In this document: positions 45,421 to 54,636 of the stretch, in pieces
Layout of the letters: each line of letters opens with the position of its first letter
How positions within the stretch are numbered: the stretch's first letter is position 1
Assembly: GCA_037440065.1 (NCBI GenBank)
Contig: JBBIUV010000015.1
Coordinates: 1,054,001 to 1,118,000, forward strand
Length of the DNA: 64,000 bases
Reading direction: 5' to 3'
From: UBA1563 sp037440065
GTDB lineage: Bacteria; Bacteroidota; Ignavibacteria; Ignavibacteriales; Ignavibacteriaceae
Translations under genes and position numbers: made by a program
Notes under the pieces: generated by a model
Told to the model about the DNA's origin: nothing
Database searches by the model: none
Seen by the model: the letters and a program-made list of their open reading frames with translations, nothing else

Positions 45421-45452
45421 TCTAAGTCTCAAAATCACTTCGTCTCTTTGTC
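45421..45452 (-). repeat. Downstream inverted octamer array of S23-like element C
   Basis: On the minus strand the four units read GACAAAGA, GACGAAGT, GATTTTGA and GACTTAGA. They match the upstream array GACTGAGA, GAATTAGA, GACTGAGT, GATTGAGA in unit length and consensus. They begin five bases after the terminal TAA of the S23-like frame. Confidence 0.85.
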
Positions 45453-45498
45453 GCTTTCCGATGGAGTTAAATGCCGATAAATTTTGTTTCTAATGATC

Positions 45499-45546
45499 TT
45501 TTTCCAATTTTCCTAACCTCCAATCTTCTGATCTTCTAATCTTCTG
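45499..45546 (-). repeat. Second, outer octamer array downstream of element C
   Basis: Six 8-bp units (TTTTTCCA, ATTTTCCT, AACCTCCA, ATCTTCTG, ATCTTCTA, ATCTTCTG) lie just before the barrel protein gene. Their complement resembles the purine-rich stretch upstream of the element around 44939-44994 (for example TGGAGATTATCAGAATGG). The paired arms may therefore extend over 100 bases. Confidence 0.6.
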
Positions 45547-45560
45547 CAACCAAAGGCTTT

Positions 45561-46154
45561 ATGTCAATGAGATTTTTTTTGATTTACACCCTTCTATCAA
45601 TATTCATTCTAACAAAATCGTACGCTCAAGATTCATCTACAACTGAAGAACATGAAACAAGCTCCTTCGTTTCCCTTAACTACGGCTATCAGATGTCAGG
45701 AATAAAAGATGAAGATTTCGTGAGTTCAAATTATTCTCCATTATTCAATTTTACTGCCGGTAAATGGTTTTCACCCTATTTAGCACTCCAAATAGGTTAC
45801 AAAGGATTTTATTTTAATACTATTGCAGATAAAATTAAGCACCATTATAATTACTTTTATGTTGAAGCAGTAATTAATTTTAATAATTTTGTTCACCCAA
45901 CCCAAATAAATAAAAATTGGAATTTACTTTTTCACGGTGGTTCGGGTTATTTCTATAATCATGTATATGGGAAACCGAACATGTGTGTAAATATTGGTAT
46001 TCAGAATAGTTTTCAGTTATCGAGCAAAATCCAAGCAAACCTTGATATTGCCTCCATTATTGGGTGGGACATATACCAGGGAGATGAAGATATTTTACCG
46101 GGTATAAGCATGGGAGTTGTATACTTTTTTAGTAGTGTGGGAGTGAAAAAATAA
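45561..46154 (+). CDS. Outer membrane beta-barrel protein
   Basis: A signal peptide (MRFFLIYTLLSIFILTKSYAQ) is followed by about eight amphipathic strands with aromatic residues at regular intervals, such as SFVSLNYGYQMSG, WFSPYLALQIGYKGFYFN and WNLLFHGGSGYFYNH. It ends in GISMGVVYFFSSVGVKK. At 197 residues it fits an OmpA/OmpX-like eight-stranded barrel. Function is unknown; within this island it may help surface exposure of the polymer, but nothing proves it. Confidence 0.75.
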   Translation: MSMRFFLIYTLLSIFILTKSYAQDSSTTEEHETSSFVSLNYGYQMSGIKDEDFVSSNYSPLFNFTAGKWFSPYLALQIGYKGFYFNTIADKIKHHYNYFYVEAVINFNNFVHPTQINKNWNLLFHGGSGYFYNHVYGKPNMCVNIGIQNSFQLSSKIQANLDIASIIGWDIYQGDEDILPGISMGVVYFFSSVGVKK

Positions 46155-46535
46155 CGACGTTATAGATAAAGTTAATTCAAAAAATAATTTTGAATTTAAA
46201 ACGACCCAAAAGATTATTTAGTATATTGATAAACAGACGACAAAATTTAAGTTGCAATTTATCTGATGGTTTCGATGATCCCCTGTTACTTGGTTAAAAA
46301 ACTTGGTATGGCAAAATGTAAAAAAAAAGTTATTATAGTCTGATTTCAAATAACTTATTTCGGTCTTACCTCAACCACATCCTTCCTTTACAACATTTCG
46401 GAATTATAACCGATATTCCTATATCAAAATGATAGATATCTCCCTCATACTTCTTTTTCAAATATTAATACACTTTTCATTATCTTTTTCTATTGATTTA
46501 ATAAATTTTTGCATTATAACTAATTGTAATAATTA
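46155..46535. other. Non-coding region before the sugar transferase
   Basis: About 380 AT-rich bases with no credible gene. A 9-bp AT-rich hairpin (46174-46182 with 46188-46196) could end the barrel gene transcript but lacks a T-run. The region may hold the promoter of the sugar transferase gene. Confidence 0.45.
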
Positions 46536-48473
46536 ATGGTAAAAAAAGCCTTAATAAATTTTTCCCTTTACGTAATCTGTTTTGCGGTGTTTTATCTGCA
46601 AAGGAAAGGGTTTGAATTTACTCAATTATACATAAACTATTTTGTTTTTTATCTTGGCTCGTGGGCGCTTGCTTCTTTGTTAACACGTAAATTCAAAAAG
46701 AGGGAACGAAGGGAGTTCCTCCCTAATCTCTATCCCTATCTAATTTCCTTCTTTTTAATGCTCGGTTTTTTTGCCGGGTTTTCAATGTTCTTTAAGTTAT
46801 ACGATGTTTCTTATCTCATTTTACTTTGGTCGTTGTTAAGTTCTGTTGCTATTGAGGTTGGATTCGTTTTATACACAAACGGTTTTAAACTTGGTATCGG
46901 TAAGCAGCGAAAACTGATCATCTCATACAAAGTAATGATTGTGGATTTGGTAATATTGGTCTGGGTAATTGCATTTGCTCTTTCGTATCAAATGAAGGAG
47001 GGATTCGATATTGATGAGAAGTTGACTCTATTTTTTATCAGTGTTTTAGTGGCGTGGTTGGTTGGTGCAATCATGAGTCATCAATTCCCCCCTTACTCGC
47101 CCCACACTGATTTTTGGAGGTATATTTGGGGATATCTAAAAGCATATACCATTTTCATGGCGCTTCTTTCTTTTTCCATGTTACTATTACGCCTACCCGT
47201 TCAAGAAAATATGCATTTATTTGGTGGAGGTGTACTTTATACATTTTGGTCTTTTATCGTAGTGGTCTTTACTTATGTTGATCAAAAGCAAAAGAAAACA
47301 GATGAAGTAAATGTTTCATTATTGCGATCGAGTACTTTTATCGATTATGAGGGATCGATTTTTGAAGTGGCTCCTCGCACAAAGTATGCTCTATCGGTGA
47401 GTGAGGGGGCAGATGGTTTATTGGTTGAGAAGTTAAGCAACGTTTACTTAAAGAATGACGTTGGATTGTTTTCATTTCTCGATAATAGCATCGACCTCCA
47501 CTCGTTTAATTTAACAAAAAGCGTCATTCTTAGATCAAGTGATATTTATAATTTGGAAGTTCTTCCGGAGAACCATTTACAAGTATTCTTTAATCTTCAT
47601 GAAATCAACGATCTTAGACGAGTTAATGCTTACTTTATTGAAGTAAACAAAAGGTTGATTAACGGAGGGATATACATAGGCCGGCTTGAGCCGATCCGTC
47701 TACGTTACCTCCGTTTTCTCAGGAATTATCCTTTTTATCTAGGTCACATTTTTTATTTCTTAGATTTTATTTGGAAAAGGGTGATTCCAAAACTCCCAGC
47801 ACTAAAATCTTTCTATTTTTTAATTACAAAAGGGAAGAATAGGGCGCTCTCTCTTGCGGAGGGGTTAGGGAGGCTTTATTATTGCGGTTTTGAAATGATT
47901 GGATCAACTGAGATAGATGGATATGTTTATTTTATAGCAAAAAAATCGAAAAGACCTCGCACAGACACGAATCCGTCTTATGGACCTATGTTTAAAATGA
48001 AGAGAGTTGGTAAGGGAGGAAAAAATATTTACGTTTATAAACTCCGCACGATGCACCCATTCTCAGAATATTTGCAAGAATATATTTTTAGTACATATGG
48101 GAGTAAATCAGGGGACAAAGTGGATAATGACTTTAGGGTCTCGTCGTGGGGTAAATTTTTGCGCAAAATCTGGTTGGATGAATTACCAATGTTAACAAAT
48201 TTAGTCAAGGGTGATTTAAAATTAGTCGGTGTGCGTCCTCTTTCAATCCATAAATATAAAATGTATCCGAAGGAAGTACAAGAATTAAGAATAAAATATA
48301 AACCAGGGTTAGTCCCTCCTTATTACTTCGACCTGCCTAAAAATTTTGAGGAACTAGTCAGATCGGAAGTAAAATATTTAAATGAATATGCTAAAAATCC
48401 ACTATCAACTGACATAAAATATTTTTTTGGTTCATTTTATAACATCGTTATTAAGCATGCTCGCAGTAGCTAA
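46536..48473 (+). CDS. Polyprenyl-phosphate sugar-1-phosphate transferase (WcaJ/PglC-like) with large N-terminal membrane domain
   Basis: The 645-residue protein starts the repeat unit by moving a sugar phosphate onto undecaprenyl phosphate. The N-terminal 250 residues contain about eight transmembrane helices. A soluble middle domain follows. The last 180 residues are the catalytic bacterial sugar transferase domain: KRVGKGGKNIYVYKLRTM, DNDFRVSSWGKFLRKIWLDELPMLTNLVKGDLKLVGVRPL and YKPGLVPPY. The insertion in the middle makes it longer than most WcaJ proteins (about 460). The gene stands apart from the main cluster with its own leader. Confidence 0.85.
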   Translation: MVKKALINFSLYVICFAVFYLQRKGFEFTQLYINYFVFYLGSWALASLLTRKFKKRERREFLPNLYPYLISFFLMLGFFAGFSMFFKLYDVSYLILLWSLLSSVAIEVGFVLYTNGFKLGIGKQRKLIISYKVMIVDLVILVWVIAFALSYQMKEGFDIDEKLTLFFISVLVAWLVGAIMSHQFPPYSPHTDFWRYIWGYLKAYTIFMALLSFSMLLLRLPVQENMHLFGGGVLYTFWSFIVVVFTYVDQKQKKTDEVNVSLLRSSTFIDYEGSIFEVAPRTKYALSVSEGADGLLVEKLSNVYLKNDVGLFSFLDNSIDLHSFNLTKSVILRSSDIYNLEVLPENHLQVFFNLHEINDLRRVNAYFIEVNKRLINGGIYIGRLEPIRLRYLRFLRNYPFYLGHIFYFLDFIWKRVIPKLPALKSFYFLITKGKNRALSLAEGLGRLYYCGFEMIGSTEIDGYVYFIAKKSKRPRTDTNPSYGPMFKMKRVGKGGKNIYVYKLRTMHPFSEYLQEYIFSTYGSKSGDKVDNDFRVSSWGKFLRKIWLDELPMLTNLVKGDLKLVGVRPLSIHKYKMYPKEVQELRIKYKPGLVPPYYFDLPKNFEELVRSEVKYLNEYAKNPLSTDIKYFFGSFYNIVIKHARSS

Positions 48474-48508
48474 AAGGAAATTGGCGTTGATAGTGAGTAT
48501 ACTATAGG

Positions 48509-49777
48509 TCAATTATTACTTCCATTTGAGAACAATTTTTTAATCTCTGTTCTTCTCATCTCAGGCAAAGAAATCAGAGCAAGGGAGAGTGCAAAGAGCG
48601 TTTGCCCTGGAATATCTTTTGAGAACATCGAAAGAATAAATGGATAAAGTGCAGCGATTCCCAGCAGAGGTGAGATTTTTAAAGTTCCTCTAAAAAGTTT
48701 GTAAAGGAATAGAAAAATTACTACTACTCCCATAAGTCCTAGTTCAACCCAAAATTCTAAAAACATATTATGTGCATACTCGATAAGATATGCATCATAA
48801 CCAAAAGAGATGTTTTTAAAACCCCCAAAACCAACCCCAGTAATCCAATTATCCTTAATTATATTAACACTTGTTTTATATAATGATTCTCTTGCCTTGA
48901 TAGGTCCATCAGCAACATCATCTCCCATCGAATAAACTATAAGATTTTCCGTTCTATTCTCGGCTTCCTGATTCAAACCGGGAAATATATAAAAAAAAGT
49001 TAATGAGAGAAAAAGCGAAAAGAAAATGGTGCCACCATACAAGTAGTTTTTCTTAACCAAAGCATAGACAGTTAATGCGAATACTATTATTATTATTGCC
49101 AGTATACTTGCTCGTAACCCGGTTAACAAGTTCAGTAAAAAGATGAATGCGAAAAAAGGGATAACCGTTTTCCAAGAGAATACAAAAATTTTCGAAAGAT
49201 AAAGAAGCAGGAAGAGCAGAGAAACAGATCCAATAAATCTTCCATAGATAACGTGGCTCCATTTGGTAAGAGACAGGGTATATATCCCGTCATAGGCAAA
49301 TGGATGTGAGAATACTATCACTGGGACAGAAGTCAAAATAATTAAAGTGACAATTCCTAAAAAGATTAGACCTCGTTTCCTTGAAAAGGAAATAAAAAAA
49401 AGATAATACCCGATAAGAAGAGGATAAAAGGATAAAATAAAGTTAAACCATTTTAACGAACCAAAATATCTATTAGAAGAATAAAGAAGGGTTACCGCAC
49501 AAAATATGAGAAATATATTCAATTGAATAAGTGTCGATGAAAATTCACTATTTAGCGTACCAAAGGAGATAATATTTTTTCTATACATCACAATAATAGT
49601 TGTGAACAAAAAAAATGTTACTATCCCCTTGATTACAAAAGAAGAGAGTTTGTAGTTTGAGATTGGGGAGAAAATCGTTTCTGCTACTAATGCCAATAGA
49701 AAAAAAAAATACCAAATTTCCTTCCTTCCCGTTGTTCTTAGTTCACTTACAAATTTTCTCATTCGGAAAAATGTCAT
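48509..49777 (-). CDS. O-antigen ligase/polymerase family membrane protein
   Basis: A 422-residue protein with about ten transmembrane helices and the Wzy_C/WaaL loop. ARESLYKTSVNIIKDNWITGVGFGGF is followed by YAHNMFLEFWVELGLMGVVVIF; the His in the latter is the usual catalytic ligand. It could ligate the finished polymer to its carrier, while the 34066 protein polymerises it, or the reverse. It is the only minus-strand gene between 21 and 55 kb. The ATG at 49777 is used. Confidence 0.8.
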   Translation of the reverse strand: MTFFRMRKFVSELRTTGRKEIWYFFFLLALVAETIFSPISNYKLSSFVIKGIVTFFLFTTIIVMYRKNIISFGTLNSEFSSTLIQLNIFLIFCAVTLLYSSNRYFGSLKWFNFILSFYPLLIGYYLFFISFSRKRGLIFLGIVTLIILTSVPVIVFSHPFAYDGIYTLSLTKWSHVIYGRFIGSVSLLFLLLYLSKIFVFSWKTVIPFFAFIFLLNLLTGLRASILAIIIIVFALTVYALVKKNYLYGGTIFFSLFLSLTFFYIFPGLNQEAENRTENLIVYSMGDDVADGPIKARESLYKTSVNIIKDNWITGVGFGGFKNISFGYDAYLIEYAHNMFLEFWVELGLMGVVVIFLFLYKLFRGTLKISPLLGIAALYPFILSMFSKDIPGQTLFALSLALISLPEMRRTEIKKLFSNGSNN

Positions 49778-49945
49778 CAAAATTCATTTGAAATGATTAA
49801 AAATATTAATTACTATTACTACAAATAGAAGCATTTTTTAGAAGAATATCAAATGGGTCCCCGATTCACAAGCAATCTTCCCACCTTGCGGGATTCCTCC
49901 TCCGATATGACATCTTGTTTGTGGTCTTTTTCCTCTTGAGTATTT

Positions 49946-50236
49946 CATTTCGAACGAAGCGAGAAATCTTGGCTCCCAGTGATTCTAAGATATCTCAGTC
50001 GTGCCTCCTTCTATATGACAGGTATGCCATGTCATTTCGATCCGCCTCAAGCGGAGAGAAATCTGGTTTCCCGCAGTACTGTCATTTCGACTGCAAGGAG
50101 AAATCTTATTTCCCGCAGTACTGTCATTTCGACCGCAGGGAGAAATCTTGATTCCCAGTGACTCCAAGATATCTCAGTCGTGCCTCCTTCGATATGACAA
50201 AAGTAGTCTGTCATTTCGAACAAAGAGAGAAATCTT
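49946..50236. repeat. Cluster of CATTTCGA...GAAATCT repeats
   Basis: At least five copies of a unit starting (GT)CATTTCGA and ending GAAATCT occur (near 49946, 50031, 50081, 50123 and 50210). Two copies extend into a closely related 75-80-bp element ending AAGATATCTCAGTCGTGCC and ATATGACA. Each of these folds as an imperfect long palindrome (49946-50020 and 50123-50199). Similar CATTTCGA repeats are common in intergenic DNA of Bacteroidota. The weak open frames here are not genes. Confidence 0.8.
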
Positions 50237-50373
50237 GGACCCCGAACTTGAAAGCTTAAAAAACAAAATTCAAAAAGTCCTCTCCTTTTACTATTTTTCT
50301 CATGCAATTTATTAACGTAATTAGGTTATACAATTAACATCATTTTTATCATTCATAATTAGAAATTCACTCT

Positions 50374-51978
50374 ATGTCTATTAAGTCTTTTTTCTTGTTC
50401 ATCTTTGCGTTATCAGTAACCCAGTTTGGGCAATCAGTTTTTGTTCCGCCAGAAAATGAGATCTATTCATTTTTAGAACGGATGTCGCTTTCTGGTTTCA
50501 TCTCATATCATGATGAAGTGAAGCCTCTTTCAAGAGTTACAATAAGTAGGTTACTGGAAAAAATATTGCCCCATAGCGAAAAACTGAATCAAGTAGAAAA
50601 GGGACAATTTAGTTGGTTCGTTCAAGAATTTAAGAATGAAATGAAAAGTGATAGGTTAGAAAAAGAAAGGTTTTTTTTATATGAGCATACCGACTCACTT
50701 TTCACTTTCCGATTTTCACCAATTGTCAAATACACTCTTGGCAGTGTAAAAAATGAAGCGATCAGAAAAAGATCATGGGGAATTAATGCATATAGTTTAT
50801 ATGGTTCAGCATTCAGTATGCAGATGAATTTTACCGATAACGGCGAATACGGAAAGTCTGTGGATAAAAATAAAAACTTCACCTCTGAAACCGGCAGAGC
50901 AATGATCGCTGCTCCAAATGGAATTGAGTATAGTGATGTTCGCGGCGCTTTAACTCTCGATTGGGGTTGGGGAAATGCTTCGGTTCAAAAAGACTATGTT
51001 AAGTGGGGACACGGGGAATTCGGACAATTAATTCTTTCAAGTAAAGCTCCTTCATTTCCGATGATCCGTTTAGAACTGAAACCCACAGATTGGTTGAGAT
51101 TTTATTATGTCCACGGCTGGTTGAATTCACTATTTGTTGATTCAATAGGCTATTACTACCGGTCTTCTTCGATCTATCAAAGTGACCGGCAGAAGTTTGT
51201 TAAAAAGTATTTTGTGGCAAATTTTTTAAGTTTCACTCCGGTTGATTGGTTAGATGTTTCGCTTGGAAATTCGTTAGTTTATAAAGGTGATCTCCGGGCT
51301 GAAATGTTCATCCCTTTTATGTTTTTTAAGTATTTAGACCGGGACACCGGACACGGCAGCGTTGAGGATGGTAACGGTGCGTTGTTCTCTGACTTTTCTG
51401 TTAAGTACTTTACAAATTATCATTTGTATGCATCATTTTTTCTTGATGTTACGGAAATAAGAAATATCTTGAAAAATGATTGGCACAATACATGGCTTGG
51501 AATGACATTTGGCGTTAAACGAATCGATGCCTTAATTCCGAATCTCGACATTACTGTAGAGTATACGCGAATAAATCCGTGGGTCTATGAACACAAGGAT
51601 TCTACCACTACGTACAAGCATTTAGATTATACTTTAGGCCATTGGATAGGACAAAATGCTGACCAAATGAGGATACAATTTGATTATAGATTTCTCCCCC
51701 AACTTTCAGCAAAAGCCTGGATTGAAAAATTGAGAAAGGGAGGACTAGATAACATTTCGCTGGCATATAAAACAGATATTGCAGAACCTTTCCTTTACGG
51801 CTTAAGACGAAATGAAACGAACATCGGGCTGGAAGTAAGTTATGAGTATATTCACGATCTCTTTGGTAAAGTCTATTACCAATATTCAAATGTTACTGAC
51901 GAAGATAAGACAAGGACTCCGGCTTGGGAACTTGGAGCGAATCATTCGTTTGGGGTGAGTGTGCAGTATGGAATCTAA
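50374..51978 (+). CDS. Wzi-family capsule assembly outer membrane protein
   Basis: A signal peptide (SFFLFIFALSVTQFGQSV) precedes a 534-residue protein with many amphipathic strands. Conserved pieces of the capsule assembly Wzi family are seen: TDNGEYGK, DWGWGNASVQKDYVKWGHGEFGQLILSSKAPSFPMIRLELKP, and LEVSYEYIHDLFGKVYYQYSNV. Wzi is an 18-stranded outer membrane lectin that fixes polymer at the cell surface. Its presence implies the island product is capsule-like or surface-attached. Confidence 0.88.
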   Translation: MSIKSFFLFIFALSVTQFGQSVFVPPENEIYSFLERMSLSGFISYHDEVKPLSRVTISRLLEKILPHSEKLNQVEKGQFSWFVQEFKNEMKSDRLEKERFFLYEHTDSLFTFRFSPIVKYTLGSVKNEAIRKRSWGINAYSLYGSAFSMQMNFTDNGEYGKSVDKNKNFTSETGRAMIAAPNGIEYSDVRGALTLDWGWGNASVQKDYVKWGHGEFGQLILSSKAPSFPMIRLELKPTDWLRFYYVHGWLNSLFVDSIGYYYRSSSIYQSDRQKFVKKYFVANFLSFTPVDWLDVSLGNSLVYKGDLRAEMFIPFMFFKYLDRDTGHGSVEDGNGALFSDFSVKYFTNYHLYASFFLDVTEIRNILKNDWHNTWLGMTFGVKRIDALIPNLDITVEYTRINPWVYEHKDSTTTYKHLDYTLGHWIGQNADQMRIQFDYRFLPQLSAKAWIEKLRKGGLDNISLAYKTDIAEPFLYGLRRNETNIGLEVSYEYIHDLFGKVYYQYSNVTDEDKTRTPAWELGANHSFGVSVQYGI

Positions 51979-51980
51979 AG

Positions 51981-52008
51981 AATTAGGAATTAGGAATTAC
52001 GAATGTCG
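51981..52008 (+). repeat. Short heptamer array after wzi
   Basis: Four 7-bp units (AATTAGG, AATTAGG, AATTACG, AATGTCG) begin two bases after the wzi stop. No inverted partner is seen nearby. The remaining bases to 52230 hold only GC-rich imperfect repeats around GACTTCGCTTCCCACGACTT. Confidence 0.55.
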
Positions 52009-52230
52009 CCGAAGCACCAAAGGTTAGGAGTTAAATCATATTTGGATTCTGGGAACATCATTTATGATGTTTTTTTATGGGGCGTTACGCTTTAGCGTGA
52101 AGCGGAGTTTGAGATTGGAGCGCATGGACTTCGCTTCCCACGACTTCGCTCGGGAGATTTTATTTGAAAAAATGCTCAAAATAATTTATCTTTACTGCGA
52201 AAATATTCGCAACGAAAAAAGTCGCAATCA

Positions 52231-53331
52231 TTGATAAAAAAAAATCCATTTAAATTTGGCAGTATTGTTGAGGGTTCTTTCTTTACAAATCGTTCTGAAG
52301 AAATAAAGAGGGTAAGGTCAATTTTAGCAAGTGATAATCATCTTATACTTATAAGTCCCCGCCGATATGGTAAAACAAGCCTGATAAGCAAAGTGATAAA
52401 GGAAATTGACCGGCCTGTAATTTTTTTAGATTTACAATTACTTGCCAATACAGAGGATTTTGCCGCTCAACTACTAAAAAGAGTCTACCGTATTTATCCG
52501 TTTGAAAAGATAAAGCAAATAGTAAAAAATTTTAAAATTATTCCCAATATTTCAATGAATCCATTGAATAATGAGGTTGATATTTCTTTTCAGCCGGTAT
52601 CTTCGCCTTCAATATTAGTTGAAGATGTAATAAATCTAATAGAAAGGGTAAGTGATAAAAAGAGGAGACTAATAGTTGTTTTTGATGAATTTCAAGAAAT
52701 AAAAAAAATTGAGAAAGAATTAGATCGTAAGCTTCGCACTATAATTCAGCATCATCAAAAAATTAATTATGTGTTTTTAGGAAGTCAGGAATCTTTAATG
52801 AGGGACATTTTTGAGAAGAAAAAATCTCCCTTTTATCATTTCGGCTATTTACTTTCGTTAGATAAAATCCCAAATCAAGAGTTTATGGCATATCTCTCAT
52901 CAGGCTTAGCAACGGTAACGGTTAATTTTGAAGAAACAGCAAAAGGGATATTGGAAATAACAAAAGCACATCCCTATTACACACAGCAATTAGCATTTAC
53001 CGTATGGGAATTGTTGAAAAGTACAAATGGAATAAAAAATCCGGTTGAGCAGTCTGTGGAAGAACTTATCAGGTATCACGACATGGATTATGAACGCCTC
53101 TGGAATACGATAAACAGAACCGATATGAAAATACTTATAGGGATGTCGTTATCTGAAAGCACTCCGCTATCATCAGAATTTTCAAAAAAATATTTTGCAG
53201 GCGCTTCGAGTACAATATTCAGCGGTTTAAAACGATTAGCTCAAAATGGTTTAGTAATTAAAAGCAAAGTTGGGTACGAAATTGACGACCCGTTTTTTAA
53301 GCGTTGGATAAAGAATAGAAGATTAGCGTAA
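52231..53331 (+). CDS. P-loop ATPase of the archaeal ATPase-like (ATPase_2) family
   Basis: The 366-residue protein has Walker A in SPRRYGKTSLIS near residue 45 and Walker B in LIVVFDEFQEI near 152. A sensor segment VFLGSQESLM follows, and the C-terminus looks like a winged helix (FSGLKRLAQNGLVIKSKVGYEIDDPFFKRWI). Such ATPases are often found in accessory regions, with unknown clients and possible links to DNA or toxin functions. The start is TTG 52231. It is unlike its polysaccharide neighbours. Confidence 0.82.
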   Translation: MIKKNPFKFGSIVEGSFFTNRSEEIKRVRSILASDNHLILISPRRYGKTSLISKVIKEIDRPVIFLDLQLLANTEDFAAQLLKRVYRIYPFEKIKQIVKNFKIIPNISMNPLNNEVDISFQPVSSPSILVEDVINLIERVSDKKRRLIVVFDEFQEIKKIEKELDRKLRTIIQHHQKINYVFLGSQESLMRDIFEKKKSPFYHFGYLLSLDKIPNQEFMAYLSSGLATVTVNFEETAKGILEITKAHPYYTQQLAFTVWELLKSTNGIKNPVEQSVEELIRYHDMDYERLWNTINRTDMKILIGMSLSESTPLSSEFSKKYFAGASSTIFSGLKRLAQNGLVIKSKVGYEIDDPFFKRWIKNRRLA

Positions 53332-53491
53332 CAGTAGATTGAAGGATTTTCAGCCGAAGGTTGACATAGCAGCCAGAGACTGATCAGCAAAGCTGAGAAG
53401 ATTGAAAAAGATTTATTAAACAGGTAAACAACTCCTCCGTCCTTTGGCGGAATTAAACAAAAAATTATTAAGTAATTGGAATACAACAAAT

Positions 53492-54610
53492 ATGTTAAAA
53501 ATAATATCAGTCGTGGGTGCGAGACCAAATTTTATGAAGGTGGCGCCGCTGCATAAAGAATTCTCAAAATTCAAAAGTCAAAATTCAAAAGTCAAAATTA
53601 ATCACTTGATCTGTCATACAGGACAGCATTATGATGAGAAGATGTCGAAGGTGTTCTTTGACGAATTGGACCTACCGAAACCCGATTTTTATTTAGGTGT
53701 TGGCTCAGGTTCACATGCAGAACAAACCGCAAAAGTGATGATCGAATTTGAGAAGATTCTTTTACAAGAAAAGCCGGATCTGGTTATCGTAGTCGGAGAT
53801 GTGAACTCAACTATCGCGTGTAGTCTCGCTGCTGTTAAGTTGCATATTAAAGTGGCGCATGTTGAAGCAGGCTTAAGAAGTTTTGATAAGGAAATGCCGG
53901 AGGAGATCAATAGAGTATTAACGGATACTATTTCTGATTTTCTTTTTATAACTGAAAAAAGCGGGATGGAAAACCTAAAGAACTCTGGTGTTAGTGACGA
54001 GAAAGTTTTCTTTGTCGGAAATTGTATGATCGATAGTCTTATCCATTATCTGCCGAAAGTTGATTCATCAACGATAATTGATGATTATAAACTGGCGCCG
54101 AATAACTACATCCTTGTTACTCTCCATCGTCCGAGTAATGTGGATGAAGAGAAGTCGCTCAAAGAGGTTATTGCTATGCTTAATCATTTTAGTGAAAAAA
54201 GAAAAATTGTTTTTCCAATCCATCCAAGAACAAGAGCTAACATAAAGGCGTTTGGACTCGAAGACTTGCTTAATGAAAATATTATTTTAACCGATCCAAT
54301 TGGTTATCTTGATTTTATTTCTCTGGTGAAAAATTGTGAACTTGTTATTACCGATAGCGGCGGCATACAAGAAGAAAGTACTTATCTCGGTGTTCAATGT
54401 TTAACGTTGCGTGATAATACCGAACGTCCGGTTACTGTTGAAGTAGGGACAAACCATTTGATCGGTACAGATTTTAAGAAAGCGGAAATTGCAGCACTTG
54501 AAATTTTATCGGGGAAAAAGAAGATCGGGAAAATTCCAGAGCTGTGGGACGGGAAGGCTGCGGAAAGGATTGTGGAGATTTTGGTTGAGAAGTTGAAAAG
54601 TGAAGAGTGA
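53492..54610 (+). CDS. wecB: UDP-N-acetylglucosamine 2-epimerase (non-hydrolysing)
   Basis: The 372-residue enzyme interconverts UDP-GlcNAc and UDP-ManNAc. SVVGARPNFMKVAPL, CHTGQHYDEKMSKVFFDEL, GDVNSTIACSLAAVKL, HVEAGLRSFD and ITDSGGIQEEST are all conserved. The ATG at 53492 is the family start. Between APL and CHTGQHYD the protein has an unusual insertion, FSKFKSQNSKVK, encoded by five tandem 7-bp units (53564-53598). The end of the gene (LKSEE) and its stop also lie in the heptamer array of the next element. Confidence 0.94.
   Translation: MLKIISVVGARPNFMKVAPLHKEFSKFKSQNSKVKINHLICHTGQHYDEKMSKVFFDELDLPKPDFYLGVGSGSHAEQTAKVMIEFEKILLQEKPDLVIVVGDVNSTIACSLAAVKLHIKVAHVEAGLRSFDKEMPEEINRVLTDTISDFLFITEKSGMENLKNSGVSDEKVFFVGNCMIDSLIHYLPKVDSSTIIDDYKLAPNNYILVTLHRPSNVDEEKSLKEVIAMLNHFSEKRKIVFPIHPRTRANIKAFGLEDLLNENIILTDPIGYLDFISLVKNCELVITDSGGIQEESTYLGVQCLTLRDNTERPVTVEVGTNHLIGTDFKKAEIAALEILSGKKKIGKIPELWDGKAAERIVEILVEKLKSEE
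53564..53598 (+). repeat. Five perfect heptamers inside the wecB coding sequence
   Basis: TCAAAAT, TCAAAAG, TCAAAAT, TCAAAAG, TCAAAAT run without gaps for 35 bases. They encode part of a Lys/Ser-rich linker not expected in the epimerase family. The unit is of the same type as the AAGTCAA heptamers at 20618-20652. Confidence 0.85.
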
Positions 54611-54635
54611 CAAGTAACAAGTAACGAGCTACAAG
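54601..54635 (+). repeat. Upstream heptamer array of S23-like element B
   Basis: Five 7-bp units, TGAAGAG, TGACAAG, TAACAAG, TAACGAG and CTACAAG, end one base before the ATG at 54637. The wecB stop codon lies inside the array. The inverted partner is at 55005-55039. Confidence 0.85.
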
Positions 54636-54636
54636 A

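Noticed and set aside
49915..50307. Several short open frames of 60-86 codons on both strands
   Set aside because: They are translations of the CATTTCGA repeats, with no start or composition typical of genes.
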